DNA of 64,000 nt, from positions 2,356,001-2,420,000 of the forward strand of contig NZ_LR962863.1 in the NCBI RefSeq assembly GCF_900458895.1. The letters run 5' to 3'. The notes under the pieces were generated by a model. The model was not told the origin of the DNA. It searched no databases and saw nothing but the letters and a program-made list of their open reading frames with translations. A program made the translations under genes and the position numbers. Numbering within the stretch: position 1 is the first letter of the stretch; the number at the start of each line of letters is the position of its first letter. Positions 32,406 to 42,100 of this stretch are shown here, one piece after another. Source of the DNA: Staphylococcus schleiferi. Its GTDB lineage: Bacteria; Bacillota; Bacilli; Staphylococcales; Staphylococcaceae.

Positions 32406-33137
32406 TCATACATGTGTATGCCTTCTAGAAAAATCAGTAAATTTAAATTCAGTTGCAATATGTTTAGAGACATTATATTGAAACTTTGTTGTGTCTTTCA
32501 AATGCACAATACCTGTAACTGTTGCAGAATACTGAGGAGAAACATCACCAAAAGCTAATCTTTCTCTTTCCCCAAAAGGTTCAAAAGTAATGGACTTACT
32601 GGAAAAACTAATTTCATACCCTTTATCTTTTTCAATATAATCATATAATGAATCTTGAATAATCTCCTCTGACAAATCAGGGAATAAATCTGCTAAAATA
32701 TAATCTTCATCTATAATTTTAGTTGCTTGCCCAATTTGCCGATATCTAATAAAGTGCCATAACTGTCTTCCTTGTGACAGATCTAAAGCTTTTTTAGCAT
32801 CTTGTGCTTGTCCAGCTGTAATCTTTTCAAATAAAACTACAACTGTTTGGTGTTTCAATGCGAGCTCATTTTGAATCTCTTTAAAGCTCTTCAAATCATT
32901 GAAAGGGAACTCTGTCATACCATGATAAATTACCACAGACCCTTTACCTCTTATTTTTTGTATCATACCATCCGAAGCTAACATGTTTAAGCTTTTTCGA
33001 ACTGTTTCACGTGACACTTTATACTTTTTAACGAGTTGATGTTCAGAAGGAAGGGCATCTCCATAATTAAATACGCCTTCTAAAATAGACATTCTCATAT
33101 CTTCAAAAATATACTGAAATTTATTCTGCTTTTTCAT
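32406..33137 (-). CDS. treR: Trehalose operon repressor TreR
   Basis: A GntR/HutC-type regulator of 243 residues: an N-terminal winged helix (residues 1-70, LPSEHQLVKKYKVSRETVRKSL) and a C-terminal UTRA ligand-binding domain. By homology it binds trehalose-6-phosphate and represses treP-treC-treR. It lies 12 bases after treC in the operon. Unlike treC and treP, its frame is intact. Likely operators are at 36281-36316. Confidence 0.92.
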   Translation of the reverse strand: MKKQNKFQYIFEDMRMSILEGVFNYGDALPSEHQLVKKYKVSRETVRKSLNMLASDGMIQKIRGKGSVVIYHGMTEFPFNDLKSFKEIQNELALKHQTVVVLFEKITAGQAQDAKKALDLSQGRQLWHFIRYRQIGQATKIIDEDYILADLFPDLSEEIIQDSLYDYIEKDKGYEISFSSKSITFEPFGERERLAFGDVSPQYSATVTGIVHLKDTTKFQYNVSKHIATEFKFTDFSRRHTHV

Positions 33138-33149
33138 TTTTGCCTCTCA

Positions 33150-34784
33150 CTACCTGATTGCCACTACTATTACTGAATAAGGTGCGACTATATTTTCTTC
33201 TATTATACCATTTTGCATCACTATTGAACCATCCAACTGCAAGTCATCAGGTAACAAAGCTTTTTGCGAGGTCATATTAGCCACTAGAAGCCACTTTTCT
33301 TCTTTATAATTACGTTCATATACAAAGAGTTGCTCATGCTCTATATAACGAGGGACAACGTTACCATACGTCACAATATCACAATCATGACGTAATTCTA
33401 TAAGTTTCTTATACGTATAAAGTATAGAAGAAGTGTCTTCAAGAGCTGCTTGAACATTAATCTCTTTATAATTATAAGAAAGATCGATCCAAGGTGTGCC
33501 CGTGGTGAAACCAGCATTTTCATCTGCATTCCACTGCATAGGTGTTCGTGAATTATCACGAGATTTCTGACCCAAGATAGTTAAAATTTCTCTTTCTGAA
33601 TATCCAGCTGCTCGCATTTCTTGATAGGCATTTATTGATTCTACATCTCTATATTGATCTATAGATTGAAAATGGGGATCTGTCATACCAATTTCTTCAC
33701 CTTGATAAATATAAGGTGTGCCTTGTAAGAGATGTAAAACAATTGCTAATGTTTTCGCGCTACGTCGTCGCATTTCTTCATTATTATCTTGTCCAAAACG
33801 CGATACTACTCTTGGTTGATCATGATTACACCAAAAAATAGCATTCCATCCTCCACCTTCATAAATACCTGTTTGCCAATCCATTAAAATCTTTTTTAAT
33901 TGCTGCAAGTCAAATTTTTGATTCGTCCATTTTTCTCCTTCTTTATAATCCACTTTTAAATGATGAAAATTAAATACACTATTTAATTCTTGTCGTTCTG
34001 GTTGCGTATATTTTATACAATGTTCTATTGTTGTTGAAGACATTTCTCCAACTGTCATCATTTCCTTATTACCGAAAGTTTGTCGATTCATTTCATGAAT
34101 ATATTCATGAACATGAGGTCCATCTGTATAATATTCTTTTCCTGTTTTTTCAGAATCTTGAAGTGCATGTTTTGAAATTAAATTGATAACATCAAAACGA
34201 AAACCATCCACACCAAAATCAATCCAGTAATTAATCATTTTATAAAGCTCACGCCGTACATCAGGATTATCCCAATTGAGATCAGCCTGTGTCACATCAA
34301 ACAAGTGTAAATAGTAACTATCGGTAGTTTGGTCGTATTCCCATGCATTTCCGCCAAATTTTGACACCCAATTTGTAGGTGGTCCCTGCTGAGATTCACG
34401 AAAGAAATAATAATCTCTATAAGAATTACCTTTAGAAGCTTTAGCTGCTTTAAACCATTTATGCGATGTAGAAGTATGGTTAATAACAATATCCAACATG
34501 ATTTTAAGGCCTCGATCGTGTGCTGCATCTACCAACTTTTTCAAATCACTTTTCGACCCAAATTGTGCATTAACTTGATAATAATCTCTAATATCATAGC
34601 CATTGTCATTCATTGGAGAATCATAAATAGGTGTAATCCATAAATAATCAACACCGAGAAATTGCAAATAATCCAACTTTTCAATGATACCTTGAATATC
34701 CCCTATTCCATTTCCTGTTGTGTCATTAAATGACTTGGGATAAATTTGATAAACAACTGATTTTTTCCAATCTTGTTACGCCAT
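33150..34784 (-). pseudogene. treC: Trehalose-6-phosphate hydrolase TreC with nonsense codon 3
   Basis: TreC cuts trehalose-6-phosphate into glucose and glucose-6-phosphate. A good start exists at 34784 (GAGGTGG upstream), but codon 3 is TAA (34776-34778): M-A-stop-Q-D-W-K-K-S-V-V-Y-Q-I-Y-P-K. The remaining 541 codons are open and keep the GH13 catalytic set (FRFDVINLI, VGEMSST, NHDQPRV). No ATG, GTG or TTG start occurs in frame before the codons for residue 37 or so, so a shortened protein would lack the first beta strand and helix. A change of one base (for example AAA to TAA) would explain it. With the treP nonsense codon, this suggests loss of function. Confidence 0.9.
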
Positions 34785-34815
34785 AGTTATTCCACCTCTA
34801 TCCATTATCGAAGAT

Positions 34816-36258
34816 TCAGCTTGATTCATGAGCCCCTACCTTATCTTTCTTCTTATAAGCTTTCAAATGTGAGAAAACAATAGTAAGGGTTGCGGGTAAA
34901 ATCATAGAAATCAACGTTGCAATGCTATAAACACCCCAGAAACTAGCTTTTATTGAGAGAATTGCGGGAACTCCACCTACTCCCACTTTACCCAGCACAC
35001 CAGAGCCCCCAACAAGCATTCCAGTGAACATCGTCGTCAAAATTGCTGCAAAGAACGGATATTTAAGTGGTAAATTCACACCAAACATAGCTGGTTCAGT
35101 GACACCTAAAAATCCCGATATTCCCGAAGTAAACGCTAAACCTTGTTCCTTAGTTAATTTACGTCTTTTATAAACAAACCATGCGCCAAATGCTGCTGAA
35201 CCTTGTGCAATATTGGAGAGAGCTAAGATAGGCCATAAATAAGTTCCATCGAGTTGACTACCCATTAATTGAAAATCAACCGCTAAAAACATATGGTGCA
35301 ACCCTGTAATGACAAGAGGTGCATAAAGCAAACCGTAAATACCTCCGCCAAGCCATCCTGCATTTTCAAATAAAAATTGCACTCCCTCTGTAATTCCTGT
35401 TCCAATCCATAATGCGATAGGACCAATAAACAAAAATGCTAAAAATCCGGTTACTAGTAAAGCCACAGGCCCTACAACTAATAATTTTATCGAGTCATGA
35501 ACAATTCGATTGAGTGCTTTTTCAATTCGAGCTAGCACATAAGACGCTAATAATACAGGCAAAACCTGTCCCTGATAATTTAGCTGCTTAATTTCTAACC
35601 CAAAGATATGCCACTTTGGTATTGTATCGACTTTGCCTATATCGTATTGCGAAAGTAGTTGTGGATGCATTAATACTAGTCCCAATACAATGCCTAATAC
35701 AGGACTTCCCCTAAACACTCGCATTGCACTCCACCCTACAAGGGCAGGAAGAAATATAAAAGCAGTGGTCGCGATAACATTTATGATATTCGCAAAATCA
35801 GCAATTAGAGGAAAGCGCTCAATCACAGAAGGTGTGCCCCCTAATCCTTTCATAGTAAGCACGTTGTTTACCCCTAAGAGCAAACCAGCTGTAACAATAG
35901 CAGGTAAAATAGGTATGAAGATATCAGCAAGCAATTTAATCAAACGTTGAAATAGATTACCCTTTTGTATGGCTTGTTCTTTTGCTTCTTCTTTTGAAAT
36001 TGCTGTTGCTTGCGTTTCATCTATTAATAATCGATAGGCTTCATCTACAGTCCCAGGTCCAATAACAATTTGATACTGATTATCTGCTTTGAATTGACCT
36101 TTAACTAAAGGGTTTTGACTTAATTTACTTTTATCGACTAAGTCCTAATCCTTCAAAATTAAACGTAAACGTGTGACACAATGTGTTGCTGATTTTATGT
36201 TCTCCTTCCCTCCTATTGCTCTAACGATGTTTTGTATATCCACTTTGTTTACCGCCAT
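34816..36258 (-). pseudogene. treP: PTS trehalose transporter EIIBC (TreP) with nonsense codon 38
   Basis: TreP imports and phosphorylates trehalose. From the ATG at 36258 the frame reads through the EIIB domain with the phosphorylated Cys (ATHCVTRLRLILKD, Cys27 or so), then meets TAG at 36145-36147 (codon 38). The frame continues unchanged to a full EIIC domain of about 10 membrane segments (for example LLADIFIPILPAIVTAG, GVTEPAMFGVNLPLKYPF). The total of 480 codons matches the normal length. A new start at 35943 would lack EIIB and could not phosphorylate trehalose by itself. It is the first gene of the tre operon. Confidence 0.9.
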
Positions 36259-36280
36259 TTTTACCACTTCCATTCGTTCA

Positions 36281-36323
36281 ACTTGTATAGACAATTATAA
36301 CTTGTATATACAAGTTATGTAAA
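36281..36323 (-). promoter_or_regulatory. tre promoter with TreR operators
   Basis: On the minus strand TTTACA (36318-36323) and a perfect TATAAT (36294-36299) are 18 bases apart. Between them lies the perfect palindrome AACTTGTATATACAAGTT (36299-36316). A second, weaker copy, ACTTGTATAGACAATT (36281-36296), overlaps the -10 region. TTGTATATACAA-type sites are typical of TreR. Confidence 0.85.
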
Positions 36324-36681
36324 GGCTTACATTAAATATCAAGAATTCACATTGCTTTGGTTTATTCTTTTGAACAATAGAAGGGTTTCTGACTCTGTAG
36401 TATTTGCATTGAAAATAATTTAATTCAAAGACAAGCATAATACAGACATATGTAAGTGGCGTTTTATCTCAAAATCTTTTATATTCAAAAGACAATAATG
36501 TATCAACGTTATTAGTGCTTTTACTCATTATTAAGTTAGAGGTAAGATGCTATAAAAAAATGGTTCTTCATTTTTTATGGTGGGATGACATAAGTCATCC
36601 TGCTTTTTTGTACAAAAATAGCGCAAATGCCTCTATAATTTTAAGTGACTAAACTAAAAATAAAGGAGACATATTGCGCCT
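36324..36681. other. Intergenic region upstream of the transposase remnant
   Basis: No gene is seen. It holds a compact hairpin, GGATGAC/GTCATCC with a 4-base loop followed by TGCTTTTTT (36583-36609), which would act as a plus-strand terminator just upstream of the transposase frame. No clear insertion-sequence terminal inverted repeat could be matched on the far side. Confidence 0.5.
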
Positions 36682-37190
36682 ATGTGTAATGATATATTAA
36701 AGTTACTAAAAATTAAAGATAATAATATTAAAATCACTAAAGTTGAAGAAGATGTAGTTATTAGAGGTAAGAAATCTAACGTCATCTTTGGTACCCTTTC
36801 ATACAAGCCTATGACTTGTCCTCACTGTTATCATACGAATCCAAACCGAATACACAAACACGGAAAACGTTTATCGCGAATTACTTTTTTAAGATTCCAA
36901 GAGATAGCAGTGTATTTAAATCTGTTAAAACAATGTTTTAAATGTATGGATGGAAAGTGTTACGCTTCTACAGAAAGTATGAGGATATCATTGCTTATAC
37001 GATTGGAACCCCTCAATTCAATAAGCGATTGAAGGAATTAATCAAAAAGTTAAACTGATTAAAAGAGTTTCATATGGCTATCGCAACTTTTATAACTTCA
37101 AAAATCGCATTTTTATTATTTTTAGACTGTATAAAAGACCAAAGAAAAAAACAATGCCACTTTTCAATAGTGAAATTGCTTAAATAGATT
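36682..37190 (+). pseudogene. ISL3-family transposase remnant
   Basis: The first about 90 codons encode the typical N-terminus of ISL3-type transposases, with a zinc finger CPHCYHTN...CFKC. The frame then runs into unrelated residues. In another frame from about 37015 to a TAA at 37190 the sequence matches the family C-terminus (EGINQKVKLIKRVSYGYRNF). A full-length member is about 430 residues, so the centre is deleted and the remaining parts are frameshifted. Not expected to be active. Confidence 0.85.
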
Positions 37191-37193
37191 GCG

Positions 37194-37340
37194 TACCGAG
37201 TCGAGACTCCCGAGGCATAGAGCCGAAACCGAAAATCCATTTTGGCTTCTTATGAGCTACAATAAAAGCCAAAATTAGTTGAGGTAAGGCGCCTGGGAAA
37301 GCGAGACTCGAAGAAGCAATCGGAAGTTTGCGACTTAATT
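37194..37340. repeat. Dispersed staphylococcal intergenic repeat (probable)
   Basis: A GC-rich block unlike its surroundings, with internal complementarity: GAGTCGAGACTC near 37199, a CCAAAATgg/GCCAAAAtt pair around 37238 and 37266, and CGAGACTCG near 37302. Similar text with CGAGACTCGAAGAAGCAATCGG occurs in intergenic regions of other staphylococci, to my memory. No coding capacity is seen. Confidence 0.55.
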
Positions 37341-37428
37341 ATTATAGACACATAACCACCATATAAAGTGTACAGCCGAAAAAATTAAACTGATTTTAAA
37401 AGACTCTATACGCCTCATTTTTACATAC

Positions 37429-37470
37429 AAAAAAGCCAAACATTCAACCGCATTGAGTGTTTGGCTTTTA
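37429..37470 (-). terminator. Terminator after tRNA-Ser
   Basis: GCCAAACA-TTCA pairs with TGAG-TGTTTGGC in a long stem, and A/T runs on both sides make it bidirectional. It lies 30 bases past the tRNA-Ser end on the minus strand and also 240 bases downstream of the plus-strand transposase remnant. Confidence 0.8.
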
Positions 37471-37499
37471 TATCTATTAGTCTTGGATTTTACTTATAA

Positions 37500-37592
37500 T
37501 GGCGGAGGAAGAGGGATTCGAACCCCCGCGAGCCGTTAAGCCCCTGTCGGTTTTCAAGACCGATCCCTTCAGCCAGACTTGGGTATTCCTCC
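37500..37592 (-). tRNA. tRNA-Ser (anticodon UGA)
   Basis: A 93-base class II tRNA with a long variable arm. Acceptor stem GGAGGAA/TTCCTCC, anticodon loop CTTGAAA (anticodon TGA) in the stem TCGGT/ACCGA, T-loop GGTTCGAATCC, and an encoded CCA end. Confidence 0.96.
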
Positions 37593-37648
37593 GTGTAACG
37601 AGCACATAAATATATTATTATAGCTCGTTCACATTGTCAACAAGATTT

Positions 37649-39115
37649 TTACAAAAATGATACAAAACTTTTTTCATTAATAAATTGATGGACTGAAGCG
37701 GCCACTTCACGCCCTTCTTTGATTGCCCAAACGACTAAACTTTGACCTCTTCGTGCATCACCAGCTGCAAAGTATTTCGCTTGGTTTGTCTGATAATCCT
37801 TAGTATCAGCCGCTATTTTTTGTCGTTCTACTTTCAAATTTAAGGCATGTGCAAGTCGGGGTTCTACACCTTCAAAACCAATTGCAAGTAACACGAGATC
37901 CGCAGGGATAAAAATTTCTCGGTCGTCACCTACGATTGTACCGTCAGCTCTATCTTGTTGAACTTGGGCATAGATTCCACGCACATTTCCGTTTCCATCC
38001 AAATCAAAGCGCATCGTTTGAATACCATATGCACGGGGTTCCTGACCATATTTAGCTTCATACTCTTGGTGTGCATAATCTTTTTTCAATACAGGTTGCG
38101 CTAATGGCCAACTGTAATTCATTTCAAAACGCTCTGGTTTTCGAGCTTTACGGTTAAATTGAACAATAGAATCACAGCCATCGCGCAATGCAGTTGCAAC
38201 ACAATCGGCGCCTGTGTCTCCATCACCGATGACAACTACCTTTTTCCCTTTTGCTGTAATCGTTTGTGTATCCAACTCACCTAATAAAAGCTGTGTTTGT
38301 TCAGTTAAATAGTCCATTGCGAAGTGAATACCTTGCCCCATACGTCCTTCAAGTGGTAAGTCACGTGCTTTTTCAGCACCTGTACAAACAATAATAGCGT
38401 CATATTGTTGATCCAACTCATTTTTAGTAATGTCTTTTCCAACTTCCACATTACATTTGAATGTGATACCCGCTTCTTCTAACAAACGAACACGTCGAAA
38501 TACAACCTTTTTATCTAGTTTCATATTAGGAATACCATATGTCAACAAGCCACCGGGTCTTGCATTTTTTTCATAAACGACAACGGTATACCCTAATGTG
38601 TTGAGTTCTTCAGCGGCAGCTAACCCAGCCGGGCCACTTCCGATGATCGCAATTTTTTCATCTCGTCGTTGTTCTGGTTGACGTGCTTTGACCCATCCTT
38701 GCTCAAACGCTTCATCAATGATTGTTCTTTCAATACCTTTAATAGCGACAGATTCGCGATTAATCTTCATTACACATGAAGCTTCACAAGGTGCCGGGCA
38801 AACATACCCTGTAAAGTCAGGAAAATTATTTGTTTCTGATAAACGTGCATAGGCATTTTTAAAGTCACCGCGGTAAGTGAGATCATTCCACTCAGGTACA
38901 TAGTTCCCGAGTGGACACCCAACCGTTTCACGCCCTACGAGTTCACCGACCTGACAGAATGGCGTACCACAATCCATACAACGCGCCCCTTGCTGTTGGG
39001 CCTCTTCTTTTGTAAAACGTGATTGATAGGCTTCATAGTTTTCAATACGTGTTGTTAAAGGAACTTCCGCGAGCTTTTGTTTGTGATATTTCATAAAACC
39101 TTTAAATTCACCCAT
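37649..39115 (-). CDS. gltD: Glutamate synthase, small subunit
   Basis: GltD takes electrons from NADPH and passes them to GltB. The 488-residue protein has N-terminal Fe-S cysteines (CMDCGTPFCQ, VGCPLGN, CPAPCEASC), an FAD-binding motif GSGPAGLAAAEEL and an NADPH motif GDGDTGADCVATA. Length is normal. It follows gltB by 12 bases, in an operon opposite gltC. Confidence 0.96.
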   Translation of the reverse strand: MGEFKGFMKYHKQKLAEVPLTTRIENYEAYQSRFTKEEAQQQGARCMDCGTPFCQVGELVGRETVGCPLGNYVPEWNDLTYRGDFKNAYARLSETNNFPDFTGYVCPAPCEASCVMKINRESVAIKGIERTIIDEAFEQGWVKARQPEQRRDEKIAIIGSGPAGLAAAEELNTLGYTVVVYEKNARPGGLLTYGIPNMKLDKKVVFRRVRLLEEAGITFKCNVEVGKDITKNELDQQYDAIIVCTGAEKARDLPLEGRMGQGIHFAMDYLTEQTQLLLGELDTQTITAKGKKVVVIGDGDTGADCVATALRDGCDSIVQFNRKARKPERFEMNYSWPLAQPVLKKDYAHQEYEAKYGQEPRAYGIQTMRFDLDGNGNVRGIYAQVQQDRADGTIVGDDREIFIPADLVLLAIGFEGVEPRLAHALNLKVERQKIAADTKDYQTNQAKYFAAGDARRGQSLVVWAIKEGREVAASVHQFINEKSFVSFL

Positions 39116-39127
39116 AGTTAGCCTCCT

Positions 39128-42100
39128 TTAGTACACTGGAATACGTTCTTCTTGCGCAGTTTCTTGTATAGATCCTTTATCATTGAAAGCAGCTAATAGC
39201 GCTTCATCCTGTGAAGTCGTCCGTTGCTGATGATAATGGATTTTTTGCACCATTTTCTTATAATCTTTAGGAATTACTTTTACACATGCTTTTAATTTCA
39301 CATCAAAATCAGATAAAATGGTAGCCGCTTTTTGACTGTCTGTATATTTCAAGTGACGTTGAATCATCGCTTTTAGCATTTCTTTCTCTTCCTCATCCAC
39401 AACTTCATCAAAATCAAGTGAATCCAGTTGATTTTGTGTTTTGAAAGTGGCAACATCTGATGGGAAAATGTAACTCACACCACCACTCATACCTTGACCA
39501 AAGTTTTTACCTACATCACCTAAAATGACTACACGGCCCCCTGTCATATATTCAAGACCATGATCTCCTACACCTTCGACGACAACGTGGACACCGCTAT
39601 TACGAATGCAAAAGCGTTCGCCCGCACGACCATTAATATAAGCTTCTCCTTGCGTTGCACCATAAAAACAAACATTACCTACAATAATTTCATTTTCACG
39701 TGCAACATTCGGCGCGTTGATAACAATCTTACCACCTGATAGCCCTTTACCTACATAGTCATTTGCGTCTCCAGTATGTTGAAGCGTCAAACCTTTCGGC
39801 ATCCATGCCCCTAAACTTTGACCGCCGTGTCCTATTGTTTTTGCAACAATGGTATCCTCTGGTAAGCCTTTCAAACCGTAATTTCGCGTAATTTCACTAC
39901 CTGTGATCACGCCCACATTCCGTTGTTCATTTACAATTTCAAATTGTCCTACAAAGTGTGTTCCTGCTTCAATATGTGATTTTGCGGCTGGCAACAACTG
40001 GTTCAAGTCAAAACCATGTTCTAATCCATGCTGTTGTTCAATCACTTTTGTACGTGTACCTTCATTTTGATGAAGTAAAGTTTCTAACTTCATCTCTCTT
40101 GCTTTAGGATGATGATAAGCGACAGATGAACGTTTGAGTAAGTCTGTACGTCCTACAAGTTCATCCACTGTTCGAATACCTAGTTCAGCCATGATTTCTC
40201 TTAATTCTTCGGCAACAAACCGCATATAATTAACCACATATTGCGCTTTACCGGTATAAAGCTTACATAAATCACCATTTTGTGTCGCAATACCTACTGG
40301 GCAAGTATCTTTGTGACATACACGCATCATGATGCATCCTAGAACGACCAATGGCGCTGTCGCAAATCCAAACTCTTCAGCACCAAGCATACAAGCATAG
40401 GCAACATCTCGTCCTGTTAATAACTTTCCATCTGTTTCTAAACGGACACGTGATCGTAAATCATTCAACATGAGGGTTTGATGTGTTTCAGCAAGACCTA
40501 GTTCCCACGGCAATCCCGCGTGTTGAATACTCGTTTTTGGCGAAGCACCTGTTCCGCCATCAAAACCACTGATGACAATTTTATCAGCGAATGCTTTTGC
40601 CACACCGGCTGCAATTGTTCCGACACCAGATTTAGAAACCAATTTAACGGTAATATCCGCCTCACGATTAACATTTTTCAAGTCATGAATTAACTGTGCA
40701 AGGTCTTCTATAGAATAAATATCATGATGAGGGGGCGGTGATATCAAACCGATTCCCGGCGTCGAACCTCGAACTTCTGCAATCCACGGATAAACTTTAC
40801 TGCCTGGTAGCTGGCCCCCTTCCCCTGGTTTAGCACCTTGCGCAACTTTAATTTGAATCTCTTTCGCATGTTGTAAGTAATGGCTCGTCACCCCAAAACG
40901 GCCTGAGGCAACCTGTTTAATCGCACTTTTATAATCACGACCATCTTCTCTCTCTTCGTAACGTGAGCGTGCTTCTCCCCCTTCACCACTATTACTTTTT
41001 CCGCCCAACTGATTCATGGCTTCTGCAAGTGTTTGGTGGGCTTCTTGAGAGATAGAACCATAACTCATTGCCCCTGTTTTAAAGCGTTTAACGATTTCGT
41101 CGACCGCTTCAACCTCTTCAATATCAATTGATTGTTGTGCTTTAAATGTAAATAAATCACGAATGTGACTACTTGTTTGTTCGTTCGCCACTTTAGAAAA
41201 AGCTTTAAACTGTGCATAGTCATTCTCGCGACAAGCATGTTGTAACAATCGTATCGTTGTCGGATTAAACGTGTGATGTTGTCCTTGTTGTCGCCATTGG
41301 AAAGTGCTTCCTGGGTCAAGCGTTTGACCTTCCACCGTTTGACGTGCTTTATTTTCTGCATCTAAAGTTTCAATTGAAATACCTGATAATTTCGAAGTTG
41401 TCCCTGTAAAATATTGATCAACCAGTCTCTCAGATAACCCTACTGCCTCAAATATTTGAGCGCCTTGGTAACTTTGTACCGTTGAGATTCCCATCTTAGC
41501 CATCACTTTAATCAGACCTTCAGACAGTATCGCATTATAACGTGCTACATTTTCAGCAACAGTGCCCTCAAGACGTCCTTGTGTCGTTAAATCAGCAATC
41601 GTATGTTGTGCTAAATAAGGCACTACTGCATTTGCACCGTATCCAACTAAACAAGCGAGATGATGTACTTCACGCGTCTCCCCAGAACTCACCACTAAGC
41701 TGGTTTGCATTCGTAAGTTTTCACGAATAAGGCGCTGATGTATAGCACTTAAAGCCAATAAGGCAGGCATAGCAAAAGTATCACTTTGACGAACATCACT
41801 GTCATCTAATACAATGACTGTCGCCCCGCGTCTTACTTCTTGAACCACACGATTTCCTAACGCTTCTAATGCCACTTCCAGATCCTCTGTATAGCCGGTT
41901 GAAAGATAGGCTGTTTTTAGTGTTTTAGCAACTTCATCCAATTGTGCATGTGTGAGGACAGGATGCTTTAACTGAACGCGTTGTAACGCCTCTGGACTAG
42001 GATTCAACAAGTTCCCTTCTCCGCCTAAATAACTGAGCTCACTTGTAACAATTTTTTCTCTATAAGCGTCTATAGGCGGATTCGTCACTTGTGCAAATAA

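Noticed and set aside
34816..35943. The EIIC part of treP as a separate, intact gene
   Set aside because: The upstream codons for the EIIB domain are in the same frame and interrupted only by one TAG, and the promoter, operator and start are all at 36258.
36324..37400. Terminal inverted repeats and target duplications of a complete insertion sequence
   Set aside because: No matching ends could be found by eye around the transposase remnant, so only a remnant is reported.
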